A stretch of 9,859 bases of DNA, taken from assembly GCA_036268995.1 (NCBI GenBank), contig DATATB010000106.1, positions 1-9,859 of the forward strand, read 5' to 3'. Shown here piece by piece: positions 1 to 5,869 of this stretch; positions within the stretch are counted from its first letter, which is position 1, and the number at the start of each line of letters is the position of its first letter. Position numbers and translations under genes: made by a program. The DNA comes from DATATB01 sp036268995 (lineage in GTDB: Bacteria; Planctomycetota; Planctomycetia; Pirellulales; PNKZ01). The notes under the pieces are model-generated. The model was not told where the DNA came from, made no database searches, and was given only the letters and a program-made list of their open reading frames with translations.

Positions 1-2
1 AA

Positions 3-77
3 GTCCACGACAAGCGCGACAAGATGCGCAAAGAGACCATGCAACGCGACATCGACCGAGCCATCAGGCGCGGGTAG
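3..77 (+). CDS. smpB: C-terminal end of SsrA-binding protein SmpB (partial)
   Basis: Only the last 24 codons and a TAG stop at 75-77 lie in the window; the gene begins upstream. The reading frame gives a very basic helix with the pattern HDKR-x5-E-x-x-x-x-R-x-I-x-R-A, which matches the positively charged C-terminal tail of SmpB (family pattern HDKRe-x-x-k-x-r-x-x-x-R-x-i-x-R-A). In SmpB this tail folds into a helix in the ribosomal mRNA channel when tmRNA is delivered to stalled ribosomes. The fragment is short, so the call rests on this pattern alone. A basic helix from an unrelated protein is the alternative. No neighbour is clearly linked to it. Confidence 0.68.
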   Translation, partial: VHDKRDKMRKETMQRDIDRAIRRG

Positions 78-127
78 TTCCCCGAAAGGATACCGGTGCC
101 GCGGTGCTGGCGGAGTGAGATCGCGCG

Positions 128-340
128 ATGAACGAGCAACAAACGCCGAGCACCTCGGTCGGCGTCGTCAACACGACGTTGCTGCTAATTGCCGGCTATG
201 GAATCTTAACGGGAATCATGGGGCTGCCCGTCGGGTTGTTTGTCGGCCCGCACATCCTGGTCCCCGCCGTATGCCATCTCGCGGCCGCAATCGTCGCGTG
301 CGTTGTATTGAAACGCCGGTTACGCCAGAGGGGCGGTTAG
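128..340 (+). CDS. Small two-helix membrane protein, unknown function
   Basis: The 70-residue product is not recognised. It shows a short polar N-terminus (residues 1-14), a hydrophobic Gly-rich segment at about 16-38, a Pro/His turn (PHILVP, about 41-46), a second hydrophobic segment at about 47-61 and a basic tail (KRRLRQR). This fits a two-pass inner-membrane protein with both ends in the cytoplasm. A GGAG at 112-115 lies 12 bases before the ATG, which is slightly long. An overlapping frame (115-459) gives an Arg-rich, low-plausibility protein, so this frame is preferred. The TAG stop is three bases before a GTAG-headed palindrome, a typical position for REP-like repeats. Confidence 0.45.
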   Translation: MNEQQTPSTSVGVVNTTLLLIAGYGILTGIMGLPVGLFVGPHILVPAVCHLAAAIVACVVLKRRLRQRGG

Positions 341-343
341 CAA

Positions 344-368
344 GTAGGTCACGCACCCCGTGCGTGAC
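344..368 (+). repeat. REP-like unit 1
   Basis: GTAG at 344-347, then hairpin arms 348-356 and 360-368 around a CCC loop. The arms are a perfect 9-bp match. It is three bases past the stop codon of the upstream gene. Confidence 0.72.
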
Positions 369-423
369 TCCATTAGCGGCAGATGCGCGATCGCGACAGT
401 GGGTTGGTCGCGCCGCGAACATT

Positions 424-448
424 GTCACGCACGGGGTGCGTGACCTAC
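424..448 (-). repeat. REP-like unit 2, inverted
   Basis: Exact reverse complement of unit 1: hairpin arms at 424-432 and 436-444 around GGG, with CTAC (GTAG on the - strand) at 445-448. It lies about 40 bases before the next gene. Confidence 0.72.
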
Positions 449-487
449 GATCTGTTTGACGCGGTGGTTACGAGATAGAATGGCTGC

Positions 488-715
488 ATGCACTTCCCGG
501 ATTACCCGCGCGAACCACCGCACAGCCCCTATGGCGGCATGACGATCAATGAGCGGCTCGTTATGGCCGGCTTGATTGAACCGTGGGAAGCCGCCGTGAT
601 TCGACGCGACCGCGCAGAAATGCTCCGCCTCCTAGTGCTGACCGACCTTTCGATTGCTGCCGCCGAACAGACAACCGACATGACGCTCGCCAATCCGAAG
701 TTCTACGGATTCTAG
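488..715 (+). CDS. Small conserved-looking hypothetical protein (75 aa)
   Basis: The product is soluble and mostly helical. From Met18 it reads INERLVMAGLIEPWEAAV and then RRDRAEM, ending in NPKFYGF. From memory this resembles a family of 60-75 residue bacterial proteins with an N-terminal NERL-x-x-AGL motif, a central RDR motif and a C-terminal YGF; I know of no assigned function. The 488 start is used because the extra residues keep a protein-like composition. The internal ATG at 539 would give a 58-residue form that begins right at the conserved part. No strong Shine-Dalgarno decides between them. It appears monocistronic, between the REP-like element and the promoter of the ABC block. Confidence 0.55.
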   Translation: MHFPDYPREPPHSPYGGMTINERLVMAGLIEPWEAAVIRRDRAEMLRLLVLTDLSIAAAEQTTDMTLANPKFYGF

Positions 716-763
716 CCAAGGCGGCCCTCCGCATAATCTTGAGACCCCACCCGACCGACCCAA

Positions 764-785
764 TTTTTGGCGGCTGAGCCAAAAA
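764..785. other. Hairpin with T-rich/A-rich arms upstream of the ABC operon
   Basis: A perfect 8-bp inverted repeat, TTTTTGGC at 764-771 and GCCAAAAA at 778-785, surrounds a six-base loop. It could act as a weak bidirectional terminator after the 488-715 gene. It also overlaps the -35 region of the putative operon promoter, so it could be a regulator site. It lacks the long G+C stem and free U-tract of a classic Rho-independent terminator. Confidence 0.35.
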
Positions 786-796
786 GCGGGTATGAT
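767..796 (+). promoter_or_regulatory. Putative sigma70-type promoter of the six-gene ABC block
   Basis: TTGGCG at 767-772 (4/6 to TTGACA) and TATGAT at 791-796 (5/6 to TATAAT) are separated by 18 bases. Transcription would start near 803, about 80 bases before the ABC ATPase start. The palindrome at 764-785 covers the -35 box, which would suit a repressor-controlled promoter. The match is by eye only. Confidence 0.4.
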
Positions 797-881
797 CTAG
801 GACTTGGGGCGTAAGGCCCCCAACGAAAGACCCCGCCCGAACTCCAATCCGCGTTGGTATCCCGCTAGGATCGAGAATGCC

Positions 882-1553
882 ATGCTGTCGCTGCGCGAGG
901 TGAAAAAGACGTTCAGCGAGCCGGATGGCACCCGCCTGCCGGTGCTGGATATCGCCAGCTTCGAGCTGGCCGCCGGCGAGCAGGTGCTGTTGATGGGCCA
1001 GAGCGGCTCGGGCAAGACCACCCTGCTGCACGTCATCGCGGGCATCAGCCGGCCCGACTCGGGCAGCGTGGCGATTGCGGGCACCGATATCACGCAGCTG
1101 TCGGAAGCGGCCGGCGATCGGTTCCGCGCCTCACACTTGGGTTATATCTTTCAAACGTTCAATCTGCTGGCCGGCTTCTCGGCTGTGGAAAACGTGCTGC
1201 TGGGGATGAGTTTTGCCGGCCGGCGGCCAGACGTGGCCCGTGCCAAGGAACTGCTGGGCCGGGTCGGCTTGGGCCATCGGCTGACGCACAAGCCGGCCGC
1301 CTTGAGCGTAGGCGAGCAGCAGCGCGTGGCCGTGGCTCGGGCACTCATCAACCGGCCCAAGCTGCTGCTGGCGGACGAGCCGACGGCCAATGTCGACGCC
1401 CGCAACCAGCAGCAGATCGTGGAACTGATTCGCCAGACCTGCCGCGAGGAAAACATTTCGCTGCTGATGGTCAGCCATTGGCAGCAGTTGGCCGAGCAGT
1501 TCGAGCGGGTCGAGCAACTGGACCAATTCAACCGGGCGGCAGTGGCAGCATGA
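882..1553 (+). CDS. ABC transporter ATP-binding protein, LolD/MacB type
   Basis: The 223-residue length is typical for a stand-alone ATPase that powers an FtsX/MacB-type permease by mechanotransmission. Visible motifs are Walker A GQSGSGKTT (residues 39-47), Q-loop Gln91 in YIFQTFNLL, signature LSVGEQQRVAVARAL (141-155), Walker B LLLADEP (161-167, with catalytic Glu166), D-loop around Asp172 and H-loop His199 (SHW where THD is more usual). GEQQRVA is characteristic of the LolD/MacB group. I start at ATG 882, with AGGA at 867-870. A longer reading from TTG 804 adds 26 Arg/Pro-rich residues with no homology and would overlap the likely transcription start. Its TGA overlaps the ATG of the permease, so the two are translationally coupled and surely form one transporter. 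Confidence 0.93.
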   Translation: MLSLREVKKTFSEPDGTRLPVLDIASFELAAGEQVLLMGQSGSGKTTLLHVIAGISRPDSGSVAIAGTDITQLSEAAGDRFRASHLGYIFQTFNLLAGFSAVENVLLGMSFAGRRPDVARAKELLGRVGLGHRLTHKPAALSVGEQQRVAVARALINRPKLLLADEPTANVDARNQQQIVELIRQTCREENISLLMVSHWQQLAEQFERVEQLDQFNRAAVAA

Positions 1554-2959
1554 GTCTTTGGAAAATCGCCTGGCGCAGCATGCAGCAGCGGGCCTTGGCC
1601 TCGACGCTCACCGGTCTGTCGATGGCCTTGGGCGTGGCCCTGGTCGTCTCGGTGCTGGTGGTCTACAGCGTCATCAACCAATCGTTCGCCAAGGGGGCGC
1701 AGGGCTTTGACCTGATCGTGGGGGCCAAAGGCGGCAAGCTGCAACTGGTGCTGAACACGGTGTACCACTTGAGCACGCCGGTCGAGAACATCCCCTACAG
1801 CTACTACAAAAAGTTCATCACCACCGGGCCGGGCAATTTCGGCTCCGACATTGGCGTGGCCATTCCCTACTGCCTGGGGGATAACTATCGCGACTTCCGC
1901 GTGGTCGGCACCACGCCGAAAATGTTCCAGATCGAATACGCCCCCGGCCAGCCCTATCGCTTTTCGTCCGGCGAAAATTTCGAGCCGGAGCACTTTTTTG
2001 AGGCCGTCGTCGGCGCGGTGGCTGCCCGCGAAACGGGCTTGCAGGTCGGCGACACGTTCCAGCCGACCCACGGCGTGACCGGTAGCACGGGCCATACTCA
2101 CGATCCGTTCACGGTGGCCGGAATTCTCGCGCCGACCGGCACTCCCAACGACCGCGCGCTGTTCGTGAACATGGAAGGCTTTTACCTGCTAGCAAATCAT
2201 GCCAAGCCCGTGCCCCATGACGAGGAATACGAGCACGAACATGCGCACGAGCATGAAGCTGCTAGCGCTGACAAACATGCCGAAAAGCACGCCGACCATG
2301 CCGAGGAAAAGCACGCCGACCATGAGGCCGAAGAGCATGCCGAGCATGAACATGGGCACGGCCATGATCACGAGCACGGCCACGATCACGCGCCGCTGCC
2401 GGAGAATCAGCGCGAAGTGACCGCGATTCTGGTCCGGGTAGCGAACCCTTTCGCCAGCCAGGACCTGTATAATCAGATCAATGAAGGGCAGGTTGCGCAG
2501 GCGGTTTACCCGGCCTCGGAAATCACCAAGCTCTTTCAGGGCATCGTCGGCAACATGGAACGCATCCTGCTGGTGCTGGCCGGGCTGGTGATCGTCGTGG
2601 CCGGGCTGGGCATTCTGGTGAGCATTTACAATTCCATGAGCGATCGCCGCCGAGACATTGCCGTGATGCGGGCCCTGGGTGCCGAGCGCCGCACGGTGCT
2701 GACGATCGTGCTGCTCGAGTCGATCTTGCTGGCCCTGGCCGGTGGCCTGGCTGGCTTTGTGCTGGGGCACGTGCTGATCGGGGCGCTGAGCCCGCAGATC
2801 GTGGCGCACACGGGCGTGGCGATCGGGTTGTTTGCGTTCGATCAGTACGAGTTGATGCTGGTTCCGCTGTTGATTGTTCTGGCCGCGGCCGCCGGCTTTT
2901 TGCCGGGCCTGGCGGCTTACCGCACGGACGTGGCCAAGGTGTTGTCCACGAGCCCCTAG
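1550..2959 (+). CDS. ABC transporter permease, FtsX/MacB type, with His-rich extracytoplasmic loop
   Basis: This 469-residue membrane subunit pairs with the ATPase just upstream (ATGA overlap at 1550-1553). The topology is that of the MacB/LolE/FtsX superfamily: one N-terminal helix (about 17-42), a large periplasmic domain (about 45-335), then three helices at about 337-360, 382-413 and 437-460. The cytoplasmic coupling segment SMSDRRRDIAVMRALGAE after the second helix is diagnostic of the family. Unusual is residues 217-280, in the periplasmic part, where 20 of 64 residues are His, interleaved with Asp and Glu. This suggests metal (Zn, Ni, Co or Cu) binding. MacB-type systems usually do not translocate through the membrane but pull periplasmic or membrane-bound cargo. 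Substrate here is unknown; metal-linked function is inference. The longer frame from 1478 overlaps the ATPase and is not used. Confidence 0.9.
   Translation: MSLWKIAWRSMQQRALASTLTGLSMALGVALVVSVLVVYSVINQSFAKGAQGFDLIVGAKGGKLQLVLNTVYHLSTPVENIPYSYYKKFITTGPGNFGSDIGVAIPYCLGDNYRDFRVVGTTPKMFQIEYAPGQPYRFSSGENFEPEHFFEAVVGAVAARETGLQVGDTFQPTHGVTGSTGHTHDPFTVAGILAPTGTPNDRALFVNMEGFYLLANHAKPVPHDEEYEHEHAHEHEAASADKHAEKHADHAEEKHADHEAEEHAEHEHGHGHDHEHGHDHAPLPENQREVTAILVRVANPFASQDLYNQINEGQVAQAVYPASEITKLFQGIVGNMERILLVLAGLVIVVAGLGILVSIYNSMSDRRRDIAVMRALGAERRTVLTIVLLESILLALAGGLAGFVLGHVLIGALSPQIVAHTGVAIGLFAFDQYELMLVPLLIVLAAAAGFLPGLAAYRTDVAKVLSTSP
2198..2389 (+). repeat. His-rich coding repeat (HxH / 8-residue period) within the permease
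   Basis: This stretch encodes 20 His in 64 residues. Part of it is a DNA-level direct repeat: the same 19 bases occur at 2282-2300 and 2306-2324 (24-base period, eight residues, core KHADH). A looser 18-base period follows at about 2356-2389 (HGHDHE-type units). It probably grew by replication slippage of short CAC/CAT and GAG/GAA motifs and was retained as a metal-binding loop. Confidence 0.7.
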
Positions 2960-2967
2960 GCCGGAAA

Positions 2968-2985
2968 CGGCCCCTGAAGGGGCCG
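2968..2985 (+). other. GC-rich intercistronic hairpin
   Basis: A 7-bp perfect stem (CGGCCCC, 2968-2974, with GGGGCCG, 2979-2985) closes a TGAA loop, nine bases after the permease stop. There is no U-tract, so it is not a standard terminator. It could stabilise the upstream ABC transcript or reduce read-through into the rest of the block. Confidence 0.35.
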
Positions 2986-3013
2986 GCTAAATGGCCGGAT
3001 GTGATTCATCGAG

Positions 3014-3018
3014 AGGAG
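3014..3018 (+). promoter_or_regulatory. Ribosome binding site that selects the TTG start at 3027
   Basis: AGGAG lies eight bases before TTG 3027, an ideal spacing. The in-frame ATG at 2991 has no Shine-Dalgarno and sits right at the edge of the 2968-2985 hairpin. The TTG start also puts the signal peptide at the very N-terminus. Confidence 0.6.
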
Positions 3019-3026
3019 ACCTTGCC

Positions 3027-4607
3027 TTGTTACGCCGCTGGTTGTTGCCGCTGATCGGCCTGGCCGTTTTGCCCGGTGTGATCGCCTGGGCCTGTCCGTT
3101 CTGTAGCGCTGTGTCGATGACCCTCAGCGAGGAGATCAAAGCGGCCGACGCTGCCATCGTCGCCTCGCTGGTCAAGCTGCCGCCGCAGCCTACCGAGGAC
3201 CAGCAGGCCAAGGGCAACTATGTGCCGGCCGAGATGGCCAAGGGCACGTTCGAAGTCGTCGAGGTGCTCAAAGGCCCCGCCACGCTCAAGCCGAAGCAAA
3301 AGATCGAGATCCTGTTCTTCGGCCAGAAGCCGGTCGGCACGAAGTTCTTCATCGCCGGAACCGATCCTAAGGATCTGGCCTGGGGCACCCCCGTCGAGTT
3401 GACCGAACGGGGCAGTCGCTACCTCGCCAAACTGGTCAAGTTGCCGGAAAGCGGGACCCAGCGGCTGTTGTTCTTTCAGGACTATCTCGAGGACAAAGAC
3501 CCGCTGCTGGCCGGCGACGCCTACGACGAATTTGCCAAAACACCCTATGCCGAGGTGGCCCAGATCAAAGATCAGATGCGGCACGACAAGCTGTTGGAGT
3601 GGATCAAGGCGCCCGACACGTCCACGAGTCGTCGCCGGTTGTATCTCACGATGCTGGGCGTGTGTGGCACGAAGGCCGATCTGCCGGCATTGGAAGCCAT
3701 GATGAAGGATCCACAAGGCCGGCCTGCCCTGGATGCGCTGATCGCCTGCTATTTGAACTTGGACGGCGCCGCGGGCATGCCGCTGGTCGAGGATCTATTC
3801 CTCAAGAATCCCAAGGCCGAGTACACCGACACGTACGCGGCCATCATGGCCTTGCGGTTCCACGGCCAGGAGACGCACGCGGTGCCCAAGGAGCGGCTGG
3901 TGGAAGGGCTGCGTTACATGCTGGATCGGCCGCAGCTGGCCGACCTGGTGATTCCCGACCTGGCCCGCTGGCAAGATTGGTCGGTGATGGGCCGGCTGGT
4001 GAAGCTGTTCAAAGATGCCAAGGAAGACACCGTTTGGGTGCGCGTGCCGGTGATCAACTACCTGCGGGCCTGCCCGCTGCCGGAAGCCAAAGTCCAGATC
4101 GCGGAGTTGAAGAAGATCGATCCCGAGTCGGTGGATCGGGCCAGCCAGTTCTTTCCGCTAGCCGCCGCGACCCCGCCGCCGGGCAGCCAGCGGCCGAAGG
4201 CCGAGTCCAGCTCCGACAAGGGGAATACTGCAAAGGCCAGCCCCGACAAGGGCGGCCCAGCACCGCCTCCGACGAAGAAGGTCGCGGCTGCGGCGCCCAA
4301 ATCGAAGAGCGATAAAGCCCCGGCCGGCACGCCTCCAGCGGCCAAGCCCACGGCCGACACGCCTGTCGCCAGCAACACTGCGGCCGGGGGGGGTAAAGTC
4401 AAAAAGCCGACGGCGGTGGTAATGGTCAACCAGCCGGCTGCGTCCGGCCAAACCGAGCGCGTGATCCCCGTTGGCTCGAAAACGGCCGAAGAAAGCCCGC
4501 CAAATCGAGCCGTGACCTGGTCACTGCTCGGCGTCGGGGGCGTATTATTGATTTTGGCCGGCGTAATGCGCGGCAACCGGCGACGCGAACCGGTGTCGAA
4601 AGCCTAG
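3027..4607 (+). CDS. Secreted, membrane-anchored CPFC protein with helical-repeat-like domain (paralogue A)
   Basis: From TTG 3027 the product has 526 residues. Residues 1-22 form a signal peptide ending AWA, so signal peptidase I cleavage would leave Cys23-Pro-Phe-Cys26 as the mature N-terminus. Residues about 27-150 are mixed alpha/beta. Residues about 165-375 are helical in HEAT-like fashion and contain DAYDEF, ALRFHG and DLARWQDW. Residues about 380-490 are a Pro/Ala/Lys/Thr-rich disordered linker, followed by a transmembrane helix (about 496-514) and a basic tail. The protein would sit outside the cytoplasmic membrane on a long flexible tether. It is a paralogue of the product of 5870-7009, which shares CPFC, DAY-x-EF, ALRF and DLARWQ. 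I know of similar uncharacterised planctomycete proteins beginning ACPFC, but of no function. Its place behind a His-rich ABC permease suggests a metal or thiol role, as inference. Confidence 0.8.
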   Translation: MLRRWLLPLIGLAVLPGVIAWACPFCSAVSMTLSEEIKAADAAIVASLVKLPPQPTEDQQAKGNYVPAEMAKGTFEVVEVLKGPATLKPKQKIEILFFGQKPVGTKFFIAGTDPKDLAWGTPVELTERGSRYLAKLVKLPESGTQRLLFFQDYLEDKDPLLAGDAYDEFAKTPYAEVAQIKDQMRHDKLLEWIKAPDTSTSRRRLYLTMLGVCGTKADLPALEAMMKDPQGRPALDALIACYLNLDGAAGMPLVEDLFLKNPKAEYTDTYAAIMALRFHGQETHAVPKERLVEGLRYMLDRPQLADLVIPDLARWQDWSVMGRLVKLFKDAKEDTVWVRVPVINYLRACPLPEAKVQIAELKKIDPESVDRASQFFPLAAATPPPGSQRPKAESSSDKGNTAKASPDKGGPAPPPTKKVAAAAPKSKSDKAPAGTPPAAKPTADTPVASNTAAGGGKVKKPTAVVMVNQPAASGQTERVIPVGSKTAEESPPNRAVTWSLLGVGGVLLILAGVMRGNRRREPVSKA

Positions 4608-4612
4608 GTGTT

Positions 4613-5284
4613 ATGAGCATCGGTGTTCAATCCAATTGGGCGGCTGCGGCGGTCGAGCCGGAGGCCGCCTACCGACCGTTGAGCAAACTGGCCGTGGCGA
4701 GTTGCTTGTGGGCCGTCGTGTCGCTGGCGGCCCTGGCCGACTGGTCGCTGACGGCGATGCCGATCGTGGGCATCGTGCTGGGCGCTTGGGGCTGGCAGCG
4801 CGTGCGCCGCCATCCCGACGCACTGGCGGGCAGCCGGCTGGCCATCGGCGGCATCGTGGCCAACGGGCTGGTTCTGGCCGTCAGTTGCATCACGCTCTCG
4901 TATGTCCAAGCCCTGGAAATCCCGGCCGGCTGCATCGTGGTCGATTACGATCAACTGCAACCCAACCCCGGCACGCCCGGCCAGCAGGTTCCTCAGTTCG
5001 CGCGGCAGCTCGATGGCCGCCGAGTGCTGCTGAAAGGCTACGCGCTGGCCGGCCGGCATACGGACCACATCAAGCAGTTTGTGCTGGTCCGGGACAATCA
5101 ATCGTGCTGCTTCGGCGGCAATCCCAAGCTTTCGGACATGGTCGCCGTGACGCTCGACGGCGAGCGCGAATGGAAATTCACGCCCGACATGCTGCGGGTC
5201 GCCGGCACGTTTCACGTAGTCGAGCCGGCCGGAGCCGGCAGCCGGCAGCCTTTGTATCGCCTGGACGCAGACTATCTCCAATGA
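4613..5284 (+). CDS. Membrane protein with DUF4190-like N-terminus and DUF3299-like domain (B)
   Basis: This 223-residue protein starts five bases after the previous stop. Residues about 26-43 and 46-64 are hydrophobic helices. A third lies at about 78-97 after a basic stretch with GSRLAIGGIVANG, a Gly-rich pattern like DUF4190 proteins. Residues about 109-223 form an extracytoplasmic domain with the DUF3299 pattern: LDGRRVLLKGYAL, then KQFVLVRDNQSCCFG (Cys165-Cys166), then V-x-V-x-L and a final beta-rich segment. DUF3299 domains are uncharacterised, small, beta-rich and OB-like; the paired Cys is a candidate metal or redox site. The ATG of the next gene overlaps its TGA (ATGA 5281-5284), so the two DUF3299-like proteins are probably made together. 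Confidence 0.78.
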   Translation: MSIGVQSNWAAAAVEPEAAYRPLSKLAVASCLWAVVSLAALADWSLTAMPIVGIVLGAWGWQRVRRHPDALAGSRLAIGGIVANGLVLAVSCITLSYVQALEIPAGCIVVDYDQLQPNPGTPGQQVPQFARQLDGRRVLLKGYALAGRHTDHIKQFVLVRDNQSCCFGGNPKLSDMVAVTLDGEREWKFTPDMLRVAGTFHVVEPAGAGSRQPLYRLDADYLQ

Positions 5285-5850
5285 TTCGCCCGCTGCCTGC
5301 CGCCGCGTACATTCTGGTCGCCACCCTGGCGATGATGCTGGCCGCCTGCCAGGAATCCGCGGCACCGGGCGCTCCGGCGCTTTCCTCTACGCGGACAGTC
5401 GAAGCCGATGCATCGGCGGTGCCGGCTGCTGACGAAGGGACGGAACCCAATGAACCCGCCGTCGCAGAGGCGAACCTTCCGCGCCGCGATATCACGTTCG
5501 ACGATCTCAAGTTCGACATCGAAAAAGGGCAGCCGTTTGTGCGTTCGATGCTGACGCCAAAAATCGTGGCCCTCGACGGCCGGCAGGTCCGCATTCGCGG
5601 CTATATCCTGCCCAGCTTTCAGCAGACCGGGCTGACCCAATTCGTCCTGGTGCGCGACAACCTGCAATGCTGCTTCGGTCCCGGAGCGGCGTTGTACGAT
5701 TGCATCCTGGTGGAGATGGAGCCGGGCCGCTCGGCCGACTTCACTATTCGGCCGGTGGCCGTCGAAGGCACGCTGGCCATCCGCGAGTATCGCGGCTCCA
5801 ACGGCAAAGACCTGGCCGTCTATCACCTGGACGGTCAGCAAGTCGAATAA
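5281..5850 (+). CDS. DUF3299-like lipoprotein (B')
   Basis: The product has 189 residues. The N-terminus is a lipoprotein signal with lipobox LAAC (residues 20-23), so Cys23 should be lipidated. A disordered Ala/Pro/Glu-rich linker follows (24-68), then ITFDDLKFDIEKGQPF and the DUF3299 core: LDGRQVRIRGYILPSF, TQFVLVRDNLQCCFG (Cys130-Cys131) and YDCILVEM. The core is clearly paralogous to that of the upstream gene: both have QFVLVRDN, two residues, then CCFG. One copy is fixed by membrane helices and one by lipid, so both domains face the periplasm near the ABC permease. In Pseudomonas aeruginosa a comparable set (ABC ATPase, permease and a DUF3299 protein in the zinc-responsive PA4063-PA4066 region) is what I recall as the nearest described parallel; this is memory, not a search. 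Confidence 0.82.
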   Translation: MIRPLPAAAYILVATLAMMLAACQESAAPGAPALSSTRTVEADASAVPAADEGTEPNEPAVAEANLPRRDITFDDLKFDIEKGQPFVRSMLTPKIVALDGRQVRIRGYILPSFQQTGLTQFVLVRDNLQCCFGPGAALYDCILVEMEPGRSADFTIRPVAVEGTLAIREYRGSNGKDLAVYHLDGQQVE

Positions 5851-5869
5851 CTTACGGCGGAAATAGCCC

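Larger units (their letters stand above)
344..448. repeat. REP/BIME-like pair of inverted GTAG-headed palindromes
   Basis: Two copies of the same 25-base unit lie in opposite orientation at 344-368 and 424-448, with 55 bases between them. Each unit is GTAG followed by a perfect 9-bp hairpin (GTCACGCAC, three-base loop, GTGCGTGAC). The second unit is an exact reverse complement of the first. A GTAG tetranucleotide at the foot of an imperfect palindrome is the hallmark of REP sequences handled by RAYT (REP-associated tyrosine transposase, Y1 family) proteins. Two inverted REPs form a BIME. The position in the intergenic space right after a stop codon also fits. No RAYT gene is in the window, so mobilisation would be in trans. 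Confidence 0.72.

Noticed and set aside
344..448. CRISPR-like array
   Set aside because: Only two units, in inverted orientation, each palindromic with a GTAG head, and no cas genes; REP/BIME fits better.
115..459. 114-codon + strand frame overlapping the 128-340 gene and the REP-like units
   Set aside because: Arg-rich, reads straight through both palindromes and has no protein-like pattern; the overlapping membrane-protein frame is more convincing.
804..881. N-terminal extension of the ABC ATPase from TTG 804
   Set aside because: No family similarity in the added 26 residues and it would begin at the predicted transcription start; ATG 882 has an AGGA upstream.
561..1031. 156-codon - strand frame
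   Set aside because: Antisense to the 488-715 gene, the promoter region and the ABC ATPase; composition is typical of a GC-rich shadow frame.
1151..2101. 316-codon - strand frame
   Set aside because: Long but fully antisense to the ABC ATPase and permease, whose motifs are unmistakable. Long antisense frames are expected at this GC content.
2189..2809. 206-codon - strand frame with Met/Val-rich hydrophobic stretch
   Set aside because: The apparent hydrophobic segment is just the complement of the His/Glu-rich codons of the permease.
3599..4315. 238-codon + strand frame inside gene A
   Set aside because: Shifted frame within a well-supported secreted protein; Gly/Arg/Ala-rich with no motif.
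5339..5350. Lipobox-type processing for A and A' by analogy with the neighbouring lipoprotein
   Set aside because: B' has a proper LAAC, but A has AWAC and A' has ARAC, with bulky or charged residues at -2; signal peptidase I cleavage is more likely.
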